From Castellaniella sp034675905 (GTDB lineage: Bacteria > Pseudomonadota > Gammaproteobacteria > Burkholderiales > Burkholderiaceae_B): a DNA stretch of 64,000 bases. The notes under the pieces were generated by a model. The model had not been told where the DNA came from. It was given only the letters and a program-made list of their open reading frames with translations, and did not search any database. Of this stretch, positions 27,781 through 37,045 are shown one piece after another; position 1 is the stretch's first letter; each line of letters opens with the position of its first letter. The stretch spans positions 117,119 through 181,118 of the forward strand of contig NZ_JAUCCV010000004.1 in NCBI RefSeq assembly GCF_034675905.1, written 5' to 3'. The position numbers and the translations under genes were made by a program.

Positions 27781-27885
27781 ATCGTCGTTGTCAGGTGTTT
27801 GGGGACACTGTTGGAGCCCAAATCCACACACCCGGCGCAGCCGCCAAGTCGCGACCGGTGTCCCCGAACACCTGACAACGACGAT
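27781..27885. repeat. Long inverted repeat (28-bp arms), possible MITE or IS remnant
   Basis: The left arm, 27781-27808, begins ATCGTCGTTGTCAGGTGT. The right arm, 27858-27885, is its reverse complement with one mismatch (TTTGGGG against TTCGGGG). The loop is 49 bp and non-coding. It has the look of the terminal inverted repeats of an insertion sequence brought together by loss of the transposase gene, or of a MITE. No clear target-site duplication is visible. Confidence 0.65.
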
Positions 27886-27922
27886 GAGCTCCGACTCAAA
27901 AACCCCACGTTCAAACGCCGAC

Positions 27923-27942
27923 TCTTATATCTTATATAAGAC
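27923..27942. promoter_or_regulatory. Operator-like sequence upstream of acnB, shared with gntR/mdh
   Basis: TCTTATATCTTATATAAGAC, 71 bp before the acnB ATG, is identical over 20 bases to the minus strand of 18454-18473. This strongly suggests that acnB belongs to the same regulon as mdh and the gntR-sdh-gltA operon. Confidence 0.7.
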
Positions 27943-28012
27943 TGTTGCCTGAATGATGCTTCTTCTTTAAAATGATGCCGTTCACCAACCCTCTCTCCTG
28001 GGGCATCATTTC

Positions 28013-30598
28013 ATGCTGGATTCCTACCGCACCGAAGCCGCCGCTCGTGAAGCCATCGGCGTATCACCCCTTCCCCTCACGGCCCAACAGACGGCCGACC
28101 TGATCGAACTGCTGAAAAATCCGCCAGCTGGCGAAGCGCAATTCCTGCTGGACCTGCTGACGCACCGCGTCCCTGCCGGCGTAGACGACGCCGCTCAGGT
28201 CAAGGCGTCTTACCTGGCCGCCGTTGCTCTGGGCAAGGAAAACTGTCCGCTGATCGATGCCAAGCACGCCACCGAGCTGCTGGGCACCATGCTGGGCGGC
28301 TACAACATCAGCGCCCTGATCGAACTGCTGGACCACGCCGACCTGGCGCCGGTCGCCGCTGAAGGCCTGAAAAAAACCCTGCTGGTCTTTGATGCCTTCC
28401 ACGACATCGAGGAAAAAGCCAAGGCAGGCAATGCCCAGGCCCAGGCCGTGCTGCAAAGCTGGGCGGATGCGGAATGGTTCACCAGCCGTCCCGAAGTCCC
28501 GCAAAGCCTGACCATGACCGTCTTCAAGGTCACGGGCGAAACCAATACCGACGACCTGTCCCCGGCGCCCGACGCCTGGAGCCGCCCGGATATCCCCCTG
28601 CACGCGCTGGCCATGCTGAAGAACCCGCGCGACGGCATCACGCCCGACGCCGCCGGTCAGGTCGGCCCGATCAAACTGCTGAACGAACTGAAAGCCAAGG
28701 GCCATCTGGTCGCCTACGTGGGCGACGTGGTGGGTACCGGGTCTTCGCGTAAATCGGCGACCAACTCCGTCATCTGGCATACCGGCGAAGACATCCCCTT
28801 CGTGCCTAACAAGCGCTTCGGCGGCGTCTGTCTGGGCAGCAAGATCGCCCCGATCTTCTACAACACCATGGAAGATTCTGGCGCCTTGCCCATCGAACTG
28901 GATGTGTCCGCCATGAATATGGGCGACGTCATCGAACTGCGCCCCTACGAAGGCAAGGCCCTGAAAAACGGCCAGGTCATTTCCGAGTTCCAGCTCAAAT
29001 CCGACGTGCTGCTGGACGAAGTCCGCGCCGGCGGCCGCATTCCGCTGATCATCGGTCGCGGCCTGACCGCCAAGGCCCGCGCGGCACTGGGTCTGCCGCC
29101 CACGACGCTGTTCCGCCTGCCCGAATCCCCCGTCGATACCGGCAAGGGCTATTCGCTGGCGCAAAAACTGGTCGGTCGCGCCTGCGGTCTGCCCGAAGGC
29201 CAGGGCGTGCGCCCCGGCACCTATTGCGAACCGCGCATGACCTCGGTCGGCAGCCAGGACACCACCGGCCCCATGACCCGCGACGAACTGAAGGACCTGG
29301 CCTGCGTCGGCTTCTCGGCCGACCTGGTGATGCAGTCCTTCTGCCACACCGCCGCCTATCCCAAGCCCGTGGACGTCAAGACCCACCACGAACTGCCCGC
29401 CTTCATCAGCACGCGCGGCGGCGTGGCCCTGCGTCCGGGCGACGGCATCATCCACTCGTGGCTGAATCGCATGCTGCTGCCCGACACCGTCGGCACGGGC
29501 GGCGACTCGCACACCCGCTTCCCGATCGGCATCAGCTTCCCGGCCGGTTCCGGCCTGGTGGCCTTTGCCGCCGCCACCGGCGTCATGCCGCTGGACATGC
29601 CCGAATCCGTACTGGTGCGCTTCAAGGGTGAAATGCAGCCCGGCGTCACACTGCGCGATCTGGTCAACGCCATTCCGCTGTACGCCATTAAAAAAGGCCT
29701 GCTGACGGTCGAAAAGAAAGGCAAGAAGAACATCTTCTCCGGCCGTATCCTGGAAATCGAAGGGCTGCCGAACCTGAAGATCGAACAGGCCTTCGAACTG
29801 TCCGACGCGTCCGCCGAACGTTCCGCCGCGGCCTGCACGGTGCGTCTGAACAAGGAACCGATCATCGAATATCTGAACAGCAACATCACGCTGCTGAAAT
29901 GGATGATCGCCAACGGCTACCAGGATGCCCGCACCCTGGCCCGCCGCATCAAGAACATGGAAGCCTGGCTGGCCAACCCGCAACTGGTCGAACCCGATAC
30001 CGACGCCGAATACGCCGCCGTCATCGACATCGATCTGGCCGACATCCACGAACCCATCGTGGCCTGCCCGAACGACCCGGACGACGTCAAGACGCTATCC
30101 GACGTGGCCGGCACCGCCATCGACGAGGTCTTCATCGGCAGCTGCATGACCAACATCGGCCACTTCCGCGCCGCCGCGACCTTGCTCAAGGGCAAGCGCG
30201 ACCTGCCCTCGAAACTGTGGGTGGCGCCGCCCACCAAGATGGACGCCAGCGAACTGACCAAGGAAGGCCATTACGGCACCTTTGGCACCGCCGGCGCCCG
30301 CATGGAAATGCCGGGTTGTTCGCTGTGCATGGGTAACCAGGCCCAGGTGCGCGAGGGCGCCACGGTGTTCTCGACCAGCACGCGGAATTTCCCCAACCGT
30401 CTGGGGAAAAACGCCAACGTGTTCCTGGGGTCTGCCGAAATGGCTGCGATCTGCTCGGGTCTGGGCCGCATCCCCACCCGCGAGGAATACCTCGAGGCCA
30501 TGGGCTTGCTGGCCAAGGACAGCCAGGACATCTACCGCTATATGAACTTCGACCAGATCGAAGACTTCACGACGGTGGCCAACACGGTCGACGCCTGA
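28013..30598 (+). CDS. acnB: Bifunctional aconitate hydratase 2 / 2-methylisocitrate dehydratase
   Basis: TCA-cycle aconitase of the B type, 861 residues. The order is the AcnB one: an N-terminal HEAT-like domain (about 1-160), the swivel domain with VVGTGSSRKSATNSV near residue 240, then the Fe-S domains with GDSHTRFPIG near residue 500 and the 4Fe-4S cysteines in IGSCMTNIGHFR and GCSLCMGNQAQV. In other bacteria AcnB also dehydrates 2-methylisocitrate, which would connect it with the prp genes just upstream. A strong hairpin follows the gene. Confidence 0.97.
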   Translation: MLDSYRTEAAAREAIGVSPLPLTAQQTADLIELLKNPPAGEAQFLLDLLTHRVPAGVDDAAQVKASYLAAVALGKENCPLIDAKHATELLGTMLGGYNISALIELLDHADLAPVAAEGLKKTLLVFDAFHDIEEKAKAGNAQAQAVLQSWADAEWFTSRPEVPQSLTMTVFKVTGETNTDDLSPAPDAWSRPDIPLHALAMLKNPRDGITPDAAGQVGPIKLLNELKAKGHLVAYVGDVVGTGSSRKSATNSVIWHTGEDIPFVPNKRFGGVCLGSKIAPIFYNTMEDSGALPIELDVSAMNMGDVIELRPYEGKALKNGQVISEFQLKSDVLLDEVRAGGRIPLIIGRGLTAKARAALGLPPTTLFRLPESPVDTGKGYSLAQKLVGRACGLPEGQGVRPGTYCEPRMTSVGSQDTTGPMTRDELKDLACVGFSADLVMQSFCHTAAYPKPVDVKTHHELPAFISTRGGVALRPGDGIIHSWLNRMLLPDTVGTGGDSHTRFPIGISFPAGSGLVAFAAATGVMPLDMPESVLVRFKGEMQPGVTLRDLVNAIPLYAIKKGLLTVEKKGKKNIFSGRILEIEGLPNLKIEQAFELSDASAERSAAACTVRLNKEPIIEYLNSNITLLKWMIANGYQDARTLARRIKNMEAWLANPQLVEPDTDAEYAAVIDIDLADIHEPIVACPNDPDDVKTLSDVAGTAIDEVFIGSCMTNIGHFRAAATLLKGKRDLPSKLWVAPPTKMDASELTKEGHYGTFGTAGARMEMPGCSLCMGNQAQVREGATVFSTSTRNFPNRLGKNANVFLGSAEMAAICSGLGRIPTREEYLEAMGLLAKDSQDIYRYMNFDQIEDFTTVANTVDA

Positions 30599-30638
30599 CC
30601 TTGCTGGATGCCCCGGCTATTACCGGGGCCGCCCACGC

Positions 30639-30666
30639 AGCCCCGGTTCTCCGGGGCTTTTTTTCT
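30639..30666 (+). terminator. Rho-independent terminator after acnB
   Basis: Stem AGCCCCGG / CCGGGGCT with loop TTCT, followed by seven T's. A weaker CCCCGG/CCGGGG hairpin precedes it at about 30608-30621. Confidence 0.85.
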
Positions 30667-30750
30667 ACCTTCCGTCAGCCTCCCGATCCGCCCGAACGGA
30701 CGCGGTACACTAGGGATCCGCTTTTATCCGTCTCTTTCTTTCGGTTCTGC

Positions 30751-31953
30751 ATGCCACCCCGTTCCCGATCTTCTGCCCTGTCCCGGACGTCGCTTTCTCT
30801 GATCGCCCTGGCCGAGGCTCTGTCCCAATCCGGCAGCCAGCTGGAGGACCGCTGGTGGCAGCAGCAACTGGGCGAAGCCCTGGACAAGGCGCTGGGCGCC
30901 CGCCAGGGGCATACGGTAGAGACCGCGCTGGATCATCTGCTGGATCAGCGTTCCCCTGCCTACGAACTCTTGGTTGAACAGGCCGAGGCCCGTTCCGAAT
31001 CCCTGACTTTCACCCATCAGGACCAGGCGTACGAAGCGCTACTGATTTCCGCCCCCCTGCTGGCCTGGACCCGCTATCAATTGCCCGCCGGCCAGCTGTC
31101 CCCTCAACACCAACAGCAGCTGGGCGATCTGATGCGCACGGCGGTGCTGACGCCTGACACCCGCCTGCAGCTGCTGCCCGAACTGATCCGCTTCGATCAA
31201 CTGCCGCAATCGTTTCGCGAAACCCGCAGCTGGGTGCAGGCAATGGCTCAGCATGCCCTGGGGGCGCGGCGCGACCTGCCCGTGGTCCGTACGGCCGATA
31301 CGCCCGAAGATCTGCTGGCCGACGCCTATTTCCTGATGGGCGTCGCCATCGTGCCCAAGGGCCAGGCGCTGTTCCAATGGCAATCCGCCCCCCCCGACCA
31401 GCTGCCCAACCGTGAATCGGTCACTGCGCTATGGGCCGAAGGCTGCGCCCGGATCACCGAGCCTCTGTTCACCGGCTGTCTGACCGAATATCTGCCGCCG
31501 GAGGCCTTCTACACCAGCACCCGGCAGGCGGACCAAGGCATCCGCCCGCTGACCCTGAAAGCCGCCATTACCTGGCTGCAGACCGCTGCCCACATTCCCG
31601 GCGCCGACCTACGGGCCGCCATCGTCGCCTGCGGCGAGCAGGCGATCGAGGAATACCGCATCGGTTTCTGCACCCGCCAGAACAACGACGTCATCTACGG
31701 CTGCGTCTGGCCCTCGCTCAGCCGCGAGGAATCGATCCCGGACCAGGGCGCCGACGATCAGGTCGATACCTGGGATACCCTGGCTGCCTTGCTGCGCGAA
31801 TCCGGCATTCAGGACGTGCGTCGCCTGCCCGGCCTGCAAGCCATGGAATTCTGTGAAGACTGTGGCACACCATACTTCCCCAATATGCTGGGCGAGATGC
31901 AACACCCGGAACTGCCCGAGGAAATCGATCCCGAGCCCGTGCAGTTTCACTGA
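30751..31953 (+). CDS. DUF2863 family protein
   Basis: A 400-residue predicted cytoplasmic protein of the DUF2863 family, found in Burkholderiales and without known function. It begins MPPRSRSSALSRTSLSLIALAEALSQSGS (cited only as far as recognition needs) and ends with a short CEDCGTPYFPN segment, whose two cysteines could bind metal. I start at the ATG at 30751; the frame upstream runs through the acnB terminator. It is followed by earP 55 bp downstream. Confidence 0.8.
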   Translation: MPPRSRSSALSRTSLSLIALAEALSQSGSQLEDRWWQQQLGEALDKALGARQGHTVETALDHLLDQRSPAYELLVEQAEARSESLTFTHQDQAYEALLISAPLLAWTRYQLPAGQLSPQHQQQLGDLMRTAVLTPDTRLQLLPELIRFDQLPQSFRETRSWVQAMAQHALGARRDLPVVRTADTPEDLLADAYFLMGVAIVPKGQALFQWQSAPPDQLPNRESVTALWAEGCARITEPLFTGCLTEYLPPEAFYTSTRQADQGIRPLTLKAAITWLQTAAHIPGADLRAAIVACGEQAIEEYRIGFCTRQNNDVIYGCVWPSLSREESIPDQGADDQVDTWDTLAALLRESGIQDVRRLPGLQAMEFCEDCGTPYFPNMLGEMQHPELPEEIDPEPVQFH

Positions 31954-32008
31954 TACTGCTGCTGCAGCTGCCGGGCGCGGCTGACCCAGCTGAGACCGCG
32001 CAACGCCG

Positions 32009-33103
32009 ATGAATGCCCTGACCTTTGATATTTTCTGCCGTGTCGTCGATAACTACGGCGATGCGGGCGTGTGCTGGCGCCTGGCACGCCAATTGGCCGC
32101 TTTGGGCCAGACGGCACGCCTCTGGATCGACGACCTGCCTACCTTGACACGCCTGGCGCCCGGCCTCGATCCGGCGGCGGACCGGCAAACCGCGCACGGG
32201 GTGCAGATCGGCACCTGGCATGTCGCCGAACAGACGTCTCCCCCGGCGCACGGCATCGTGATCGAGGCCTTCGCCTGCAATCTGCCGGCCCGCTATCAGG
32301 CCGCGATGGCGGCGCACCACTGCCTCTGGATTAATCTGGAATACCTCAGTGCTGAATCCTGGGTGGAAGGTTGCCACGGCCTGCCGTCCCCGCAAGCCAA
32401 CGGCGTCCCAAAATATTTTTATTTTCCCGGGTTTGTCCCAGCCACCGGGGGGTTGCTGCGGGAAACGCATCTGCTCGACCATCGGCGGCGGACACAGGTA
32501 CAGGATCGACGCCGGCGCCTGCAATCGCTGACGGGCCTGCAGACTGACGCATTGCCTGACGACGCCCGCGTGATACTGCTGTTCTGCTATCCGGATGCTC
32601 CCTGGGCGGGCTTGCAAGCCGCGCTGGCGCAACAAAGCACGCCGACATGGCTGCTGGTTCCCGGCCAAATCCCTGCCGGCCTGCAAAGCCAGGGGGCGTT
32701 GCAGGTCATGCCTATCCCCTTTGTGCCGCAGGCCCGCTTCGACGAACTGTTGTGGTGCTGCGACCTGAATTTCGTGCGCGGCGAAGACTCTCTGGTCCGC
32801 GCCCTGTGGGCGGGCGTGCCGCTGGTCTGGCAGATCTACCGGCAGGACGCCGAAGCGCACCTGGACAAACTCGATGCCTGGCTGGATCGCGCCCGATGGC
32901 CGGCTCCTGTCCAGGCGCTGATCCGCGCCTGGAACCGCCAGGACGCCGCCGGCGTACAGCATTCCCTGGCGCAAGCCCTGCGCCCGGACGGCTGGCGCAC
33001 CTGGCAGACCCGCGCCGCCGCTTGGTCCGAGGAGCTGGCAGCCATGCCTGATCTGGCCCGCAATCTACTGAGCTTTTGCCAGAAACGCCTGCAGAAGAGT
33101 TAG
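32009..33103 (+). CDS. earP: EF-P arginine rhamnosyltransferase EarP
   Basis: Glycosyltransferase (GT104) that puts rhamnose from dTDP-rhamnose on Arg32 of elongation factor P. The 364-residue protein has the EarP N-terminus TFDIFCRVVDNYGDAGVCWRL, containing the conserved catalytic-site Asp residues. It also has the C-terminal nucleotide-sugar pocket FVRGEDSLVRALWAGVPLVWQIY (cited in part). It immediately precedes efp, the canonical neighbour and substrate. The dTDP-rhamnose genes are not in the window. Confidence 0.96.
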   Translation: MNALTFDIFCRVVDNYGDAGVCWRLARQLAALGQTARLWIDDLPTLTRLAPGLDPAADRQTAHGVQIGTWHVAEQTSPPAHGIVIEAFACNLPARYQAAMAAHHCLWINLEYLSAESWVEGCHGLPSPQANGVPKYFYFPGFVPATGGLLRETHLLDHRRRTQVQDRRRRLQSLTGLQTDALPDDARVILLFCYPDAPWAGLQAALAQQSTPTWLLVPGQIPAGLQSQGALQVMPIPFVPQARFDELLWCCDLNFVRGEDSLVRALWAGVPLVWQIYRQDAEAHLDKLDAWLDRARWPAPVQALIRAWNRQDAAGVQHSLAQALRPDGWRTWQTRAAAWSEELAAMPDLARNLLSFCQKRLQKS

Positions 33104-33186
33104 AATAGACAGTTAATTTTTTTCTGCTTTGCCTCGACACGCGTTTTTCATGCTCGGGGCACATCAATCCCCGGAGTTTTACCGCT

Positions 33187-33744
33187 ATGAAAATCGCCCA
33201 AGAACTGCGCGTTGGCAACGTCGTGATGGTGGGTAATGACCCCCTGGTGGTCCAAAAGGCCGAATACAACAAGTCAGGCCGCAACTCTGCCGTCGTCAAG
33301 CTGAAGTTCAAGAACCTGCTGACCGGCAGCGCCAGCGAATCCGTCTACAAGGCCGACGAAAAATTCGAACAAGTCGTGCTGGACAACAAGGAATGCACCT
33401 ATTCCTATTTCGCCGACCCGATGTATGCCTTCATGGACGAAGAATACAATCAGCACGAAGTCGAAGCCGACAGCATGGGCGACGCCCTGAACTACCTGGA
33501 AGAAGGCATGACCGTCAGCGTCGTCTTCTACGAAGGCCGCGCCATTTCCGTGGAACTGCCCACCATCATCGTGCGTGAAATCTCCTATACCGAACCCGCC
33601 GTCAAGGGCGACACGTCCGGCAAGGTCCTGAAGCCCGCCAAGATCAACACCGGCTACGAATTGGCCGTGCCGCTGTTCTGCAATATCGGCGACAAGATCG
33701 AAATCGACACGCGCACCAACGAATACCGCAGCCGCGTGATGTAA
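33187..33744 (+). CDS. efp: Elongation factor P (Arg32 type)
   Basis: Relieves ribosome stalling at polyproline. The 185 residues form the usual three beta-barrel domains. The tip of domain I reads NKSGRNSAVV, placing arginine at position 32 in place of the lysine modified in E. coli; this is the EarP substrate form. It begins 83 bp after earP, with GGAG before the ATG, and ends before a strong terminator. Confidence 0.97.
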   Translation: MKIAQELRVGNVVMVGNDPLVVQKAEYNKSGRNSAVVKLKFKNLLTGSASESVYKADEKFEQVVLDNKECTYSYFADPMYAFMDEEYNQHEVEADSMGDALNYLEEGMTVSVVFYEGRAISVELPTIIVREISYTEPAVKGDTSGKVLKPAKINTGYELAVPLFCNIGDKIEIDTRTNEYRSRVM

Positions 33745-33790
33745 TCACGCCGCTGCGCCGGGGCTTCGATCGCCGCATCGGACCCCGCCA

Positions 33791-33829
33791 TAAAAAAACC
33801 GGAAGCGCTTAAGTCTTCCGGTTTTTTTA
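33791..33829 (+). terminator. Rho-independent terminator after efp
   Basis: AAAAAAACCGGAAG pairs with CTTCCGGTTTTTTT around a short loop; the T-run of seven lies on the plus strand and the A-run serves the other strand. Its T-tract overlaps the proposed left att core (33823-33830). Confidence 0.9.
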
Positions 33830-33830
33830 T
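33823..33830. other. Candidate attL core TTTTTTAT
   Basis: Eight bases identical to 42612-42619 at the other edge of the foreign segment, inside the T-tract of the efp terminator. The repeat is short and T-rich, so chance agreement cannot be excluded. Confidence 0.4.
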
Positions 33831-33849
33831 TTAGGTGACTCAGTCCGAT

Positions 33850-36800
33850 GTGGCTACGCCACAGCTAAGAGGTTTAATAATGGGGTACATATGCCGGGCT
33901 CTGAATGCCCGGCTTCCCTCGGCTCTCGAGGCTCTGGGAGGGCTCGAGGAGTAGGTAGATAAGTCAAGCGGAGATGGGCACACCCAAGCGCAAGCCATGA
34001 GCTGGCGCCCTTGTTCGGTTTGTGAAGATCGCGGGGTGAAGGTGTTATGCTAGACCGAACGAACGCGGGAGGACGAAGCCGGCCCTGGGCCTGTTGGGAG
34101 CTGACCGTTGAACAGGCCGTGCTGGGAGGAAGGCTGGCCGGGCGCGGGGGGGATCGGAGGGAAAGGCCGAGGACGCCAGGCACCCACGTGAGGAGGTGAA
34201 GAAGTCATGGAGGACACTCAAGAAGGAACAAGCCAGCACCGAGGGCTATCAAGGCGTAGACGCTGATCATGCTGCTGGGGAAGAAGGTACGACGGAAGGG
34301 CCGGACGGCGGGCTGAGGAGAAACTATAAAGAGACGAGGCGAACAAGGCGTTCGACTGGAAGAGTACATGGCGGAGGTGTGGGGCTATGGCCGACGGCAC
34401 CACCTGCCGCCATGCCCGGCCCTGCCGGCAAGTCCACCCATTAAGCGACGACGACATGGGAAGCTGTTCCGGAGCTGAAAGAGAGGTGAAGGGCTTGAGC
34501 TACGTATCCCTCTGGCGATTCGTGAATGAGCGGCGCGCTCGAAAGTCACGTGAATGGGAAGGGTCGATCTGGAGAATGGCGCGTCGTGGCCGACAGCAAG
34601 ACGGGGAGTCAAGCCATGAGCGAGGAAGCCACCGGCTGCTTCGACGGCACGAGACAGGAAGGCAACCCGGCGCGGCACGCACCGGGAGCACCGACACAGG
34701 CGAATATACGGGGTGGGCGCGGCTCAAGGGGGGGGCGACGACGGGGGACGCAGGCACCGCCACGCTCTGGACGACATTGCAATAGGTATCCCGGTCAAGG
34801 CGGCATGGGGACGGCGCACAAGACGGGGTAGCGTGAACGAGGACGATCCAGGGGAGGGGGAAGGGGGAAGGGCAAGGGATCCGGGCAGCAGCTCCTGGGA
34901 GGGACAGATGACAGGCGCGGTCACGGGCATCGCAGCAGCGCGGGCGCTGCTGGGCGCATGGGCACTGGAGGCAGCGGAAGCCGCCGCCGACGGTGAATAG
35001 GAGCTGACGAGCTCCTGGCGCAGGCAGGTCACACGAGGTTGGACGGGGGGGGCGCTATGGAAGGAAGCGCCCCCTGGGGCGAGTTGGTGAAGGAGTACGG
35101 AGCAGGGAGAGAACGCGCCGCATGGTGCAGGCCCACCTCCCCGACGAGAGATTCGACACTGATAGAGATGGCTGGCGCCTTCATGTGTCCGGAGAGGCAG
35201 GGGCGGAGAGGGAGGCGAACGCGGAGCGGCGCACGCGGGAACGGACTCGAGCTGACGAGGACGGTGCTGTCCAAAAGGGGGGGCGCAAGGAGTGGCGAAG
35301 TGGGATGCGAGGAGGGGGTCGGGGCTCTGCTTTGGGGCTGCGGGACACTTGGAGGAGGGTTGGAGGGGGTCAGGAAATGGAATTTGCGGAGGGGCGCGGG
35401 TTAGCTTGGGGGAGAAGCGATCAAATGAGGGAGGACCGCGCGTTTCAACGAAGTGGGGGTAGTGGAGAGAGTTGAAGGTGGCGAGTTAAGGGGCTTTAAG
35501 GGAAGATGGAGTGGGGGGGGAGGAGCGGAGGAGCGTGGGGATCTGAGGAAGAGGGAGAGCGAATGTGGAGTGGAAAGTGGGACGGGAGACGGGGGAGGGG
35601 GGTGGTGGAGGGTTGAAAGGAAGAGGGGGAGTTGAGGGGGCAAGGACAACGAGAGGAAGAGGGGCGTGGCGTGGCGGGGTGCGGGCTGCGCGCGCCGGGG
35701 GGCGGCTTTGCCCCGCGCCCGGGGGGCGTGCTGCTTGCCCAAAAAGTGGTGAGTGGGGGGTGTGGGGGTCGTGTCTCCGGGGGGAAGGGGGGCGTGCATG
35801 CGCTGGTGGGGGGGACCCCGCGTTGGTGCGGGGGCCGGGGGAAGGAGGGGCACGCTGTCGAACTGTCCTTTGGGGGGGTGCGCGAGAAGGGCGCGGGGGG
35901 GACAAAGGAGGGAGAGGCCGAGAAAGAGAGGGGTGCGTCGTTCAGTCGGGTGGCGGTAAGGAGACGAGCGCAAGGGGGGAGAGAAGTCTTGTGTGCTGTT
36001 CTTGGGAGAGGCGAAAGGAGGGGCACGAGGCGGTGGGAGGGAAGGAGGCGTGGGGCGGGGGGGGGGGGAGGGAGGCGTGGGGGTGGGGGGGCGGGGGGTG
36101 GGCCGGGGGTCGGCGAGGGGGCGGTGTGCGGGGGCAGCGCTGTTGAGCGGGGGGGCTTGGGCTTTCCGGGTGAGGCACAGGGGCACGGGGGGAGGTGACG
36201 GGGGGGGGGGCTCGGGTGGGGAAGGGGGGGGGGGGGCGGATGGTGGGGGGGGGCGCGTGGGGGGGGGGGGGGACGTCTGGGGGGTTGGGGGGGGGGACCC
36301 CCGGGGAAGGGAGGGGGGGGGGGGGGGGGAGGGGGCGGGGGGGGGGGGGGGGGGGGGAGGGGGGGGGGGGGGGGTGGGGGGCGGGGGGGGGGGGGAAAGG
36401 GGTCTAGGGAGGTCGGGGAGGGGCTGGGGTTGCCGTGGTGCCCGGCGGGGGGGAGGGAGCACGCGAAGGCGAAGAGGTGAGGGGTGACCAGATGGGGGGT
36501 TGAGAGGTGGGGTGCGGCAAAGCATTAAGGTCGTCCTGGTGGATGATAAGGTGTGCCGGAGCCCGCACGCCGGCCGCCCGGGCGAGCGTTTAACGTTGGG
36601 GGGGGTGTTTTAAGTATTCGATGGGTGGTCGGCTGGGAAAAGAGAGGGGGGGGGGGAGGGGGGCGGGTTAGGGGGGGGTTGGGGAAGGGGGGGGGGGGGG
36701 GGGCAGGGGGGTGGGGGGGGGGGGGGAGGGGGGGAGGCGTGGGGTGGTGGGGGGGGGGGGAGAAGAAGGGGAGGAAAAGGGGGGGCGGGGGGGGCGGGCG

Positions 36801-36950
36801 GTCGGGGGGGGGGGGGGGGAGGGGGGGGGGGGGGGGGGTGGGGGGGGGGGGGGGGGGGGGGGAGGGGGGGTGGGCAAGAGGGGGGGGGGGGCGGGGGGGC
36901 GGGGGCGGGTAAAGGGGGGCGGGGAGTGGTGTGGGAGAGGCAGGGAGGGA
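33850..36950. other. Unreadable, G-biased stretch without a recognisable gene
   Basis: Sequence quality appears to fall steadily from about 34.0 kb. Frames are short, and from about 35.4 kb the plus strand becomes almost purine-only, with G runs of 21 (36337-36357) and 23 (36840-36862). No motif of a known protein family could be recovered in any frame. Frames of 60-370 codons predicted here are products of composition: Gly/Arg-rich on plus, Pro-rich on minus. An isolated island of ordinary composition lies at about 36545-36595. Confidence 0.7.
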
Positions 36951-36959
36951 GCGGAGAGG

Positions 36960-37045
36960 ATGCCAGGCGGGCGAAAACAGAGGTGGAGCGTCTAGGAAGG
37001 AGGGCGTGGCGTGTTAGATGAAGCGCTTGGGGGTGTCGTGTTCAT
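36960..37045 (-). pseudogene. Possible start of an Acr3-type arsenite permease gene
   Basis: The ATG at 37045 overlaps the arsA stop (TCATGA). The first codons give MNTTPPSASSNTPRPPSFLD, which resembles the N-terminus of ACR3 permeases that continue from FLD into the first membrane helix. The match is lost within about 25 codons as the sequence runs into the G-rich stretch. Position at the end of an arsRICDA order supports it; otherwise the evidence is thin. Confidence 0.3.

Larger units (their letters stand above)
27642..28012. other. Non-coding region between the prp operon and acnB
   Basis: About 370 bp without a credible gene; the 73-codon frame in it is not supported. It holds three structures described separately: an 8-bp palindrome (27704-27724), a 28-bp-armed inverted repeat (27781-27885), and the operator-like sequence shared with the mdh promoter (27923-27942). 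Confidence 0.7.

Noticed and set aside
27721..27939. 73-codon frame upstream of acnB
   Set aside because: It runs through the inverted repeat and the operator-like site and lacks a ribosome site.
33850..35000. Group II intron with maturase next to efp
   Set aside because: I looked for a domain V hairpin and reverse-transcriptase motifs and found neither in any frame.
36200..36900. Possible G-quadruplex or switch-like G-repeat array
   Set aside because: The runs are the centre of a gradient of indel-rich sequence and have no regular period, so sequencing/assembly artefact explains them better.
35401..36912. Long Gly/Arg- or Pro-rich open frames in the G-rich region (up to 374 codons)
   Set aside because: Stops are rare simply because the strand lacks A and T; the frames have no ribosome sites, no domains, and appear on both strands at once.
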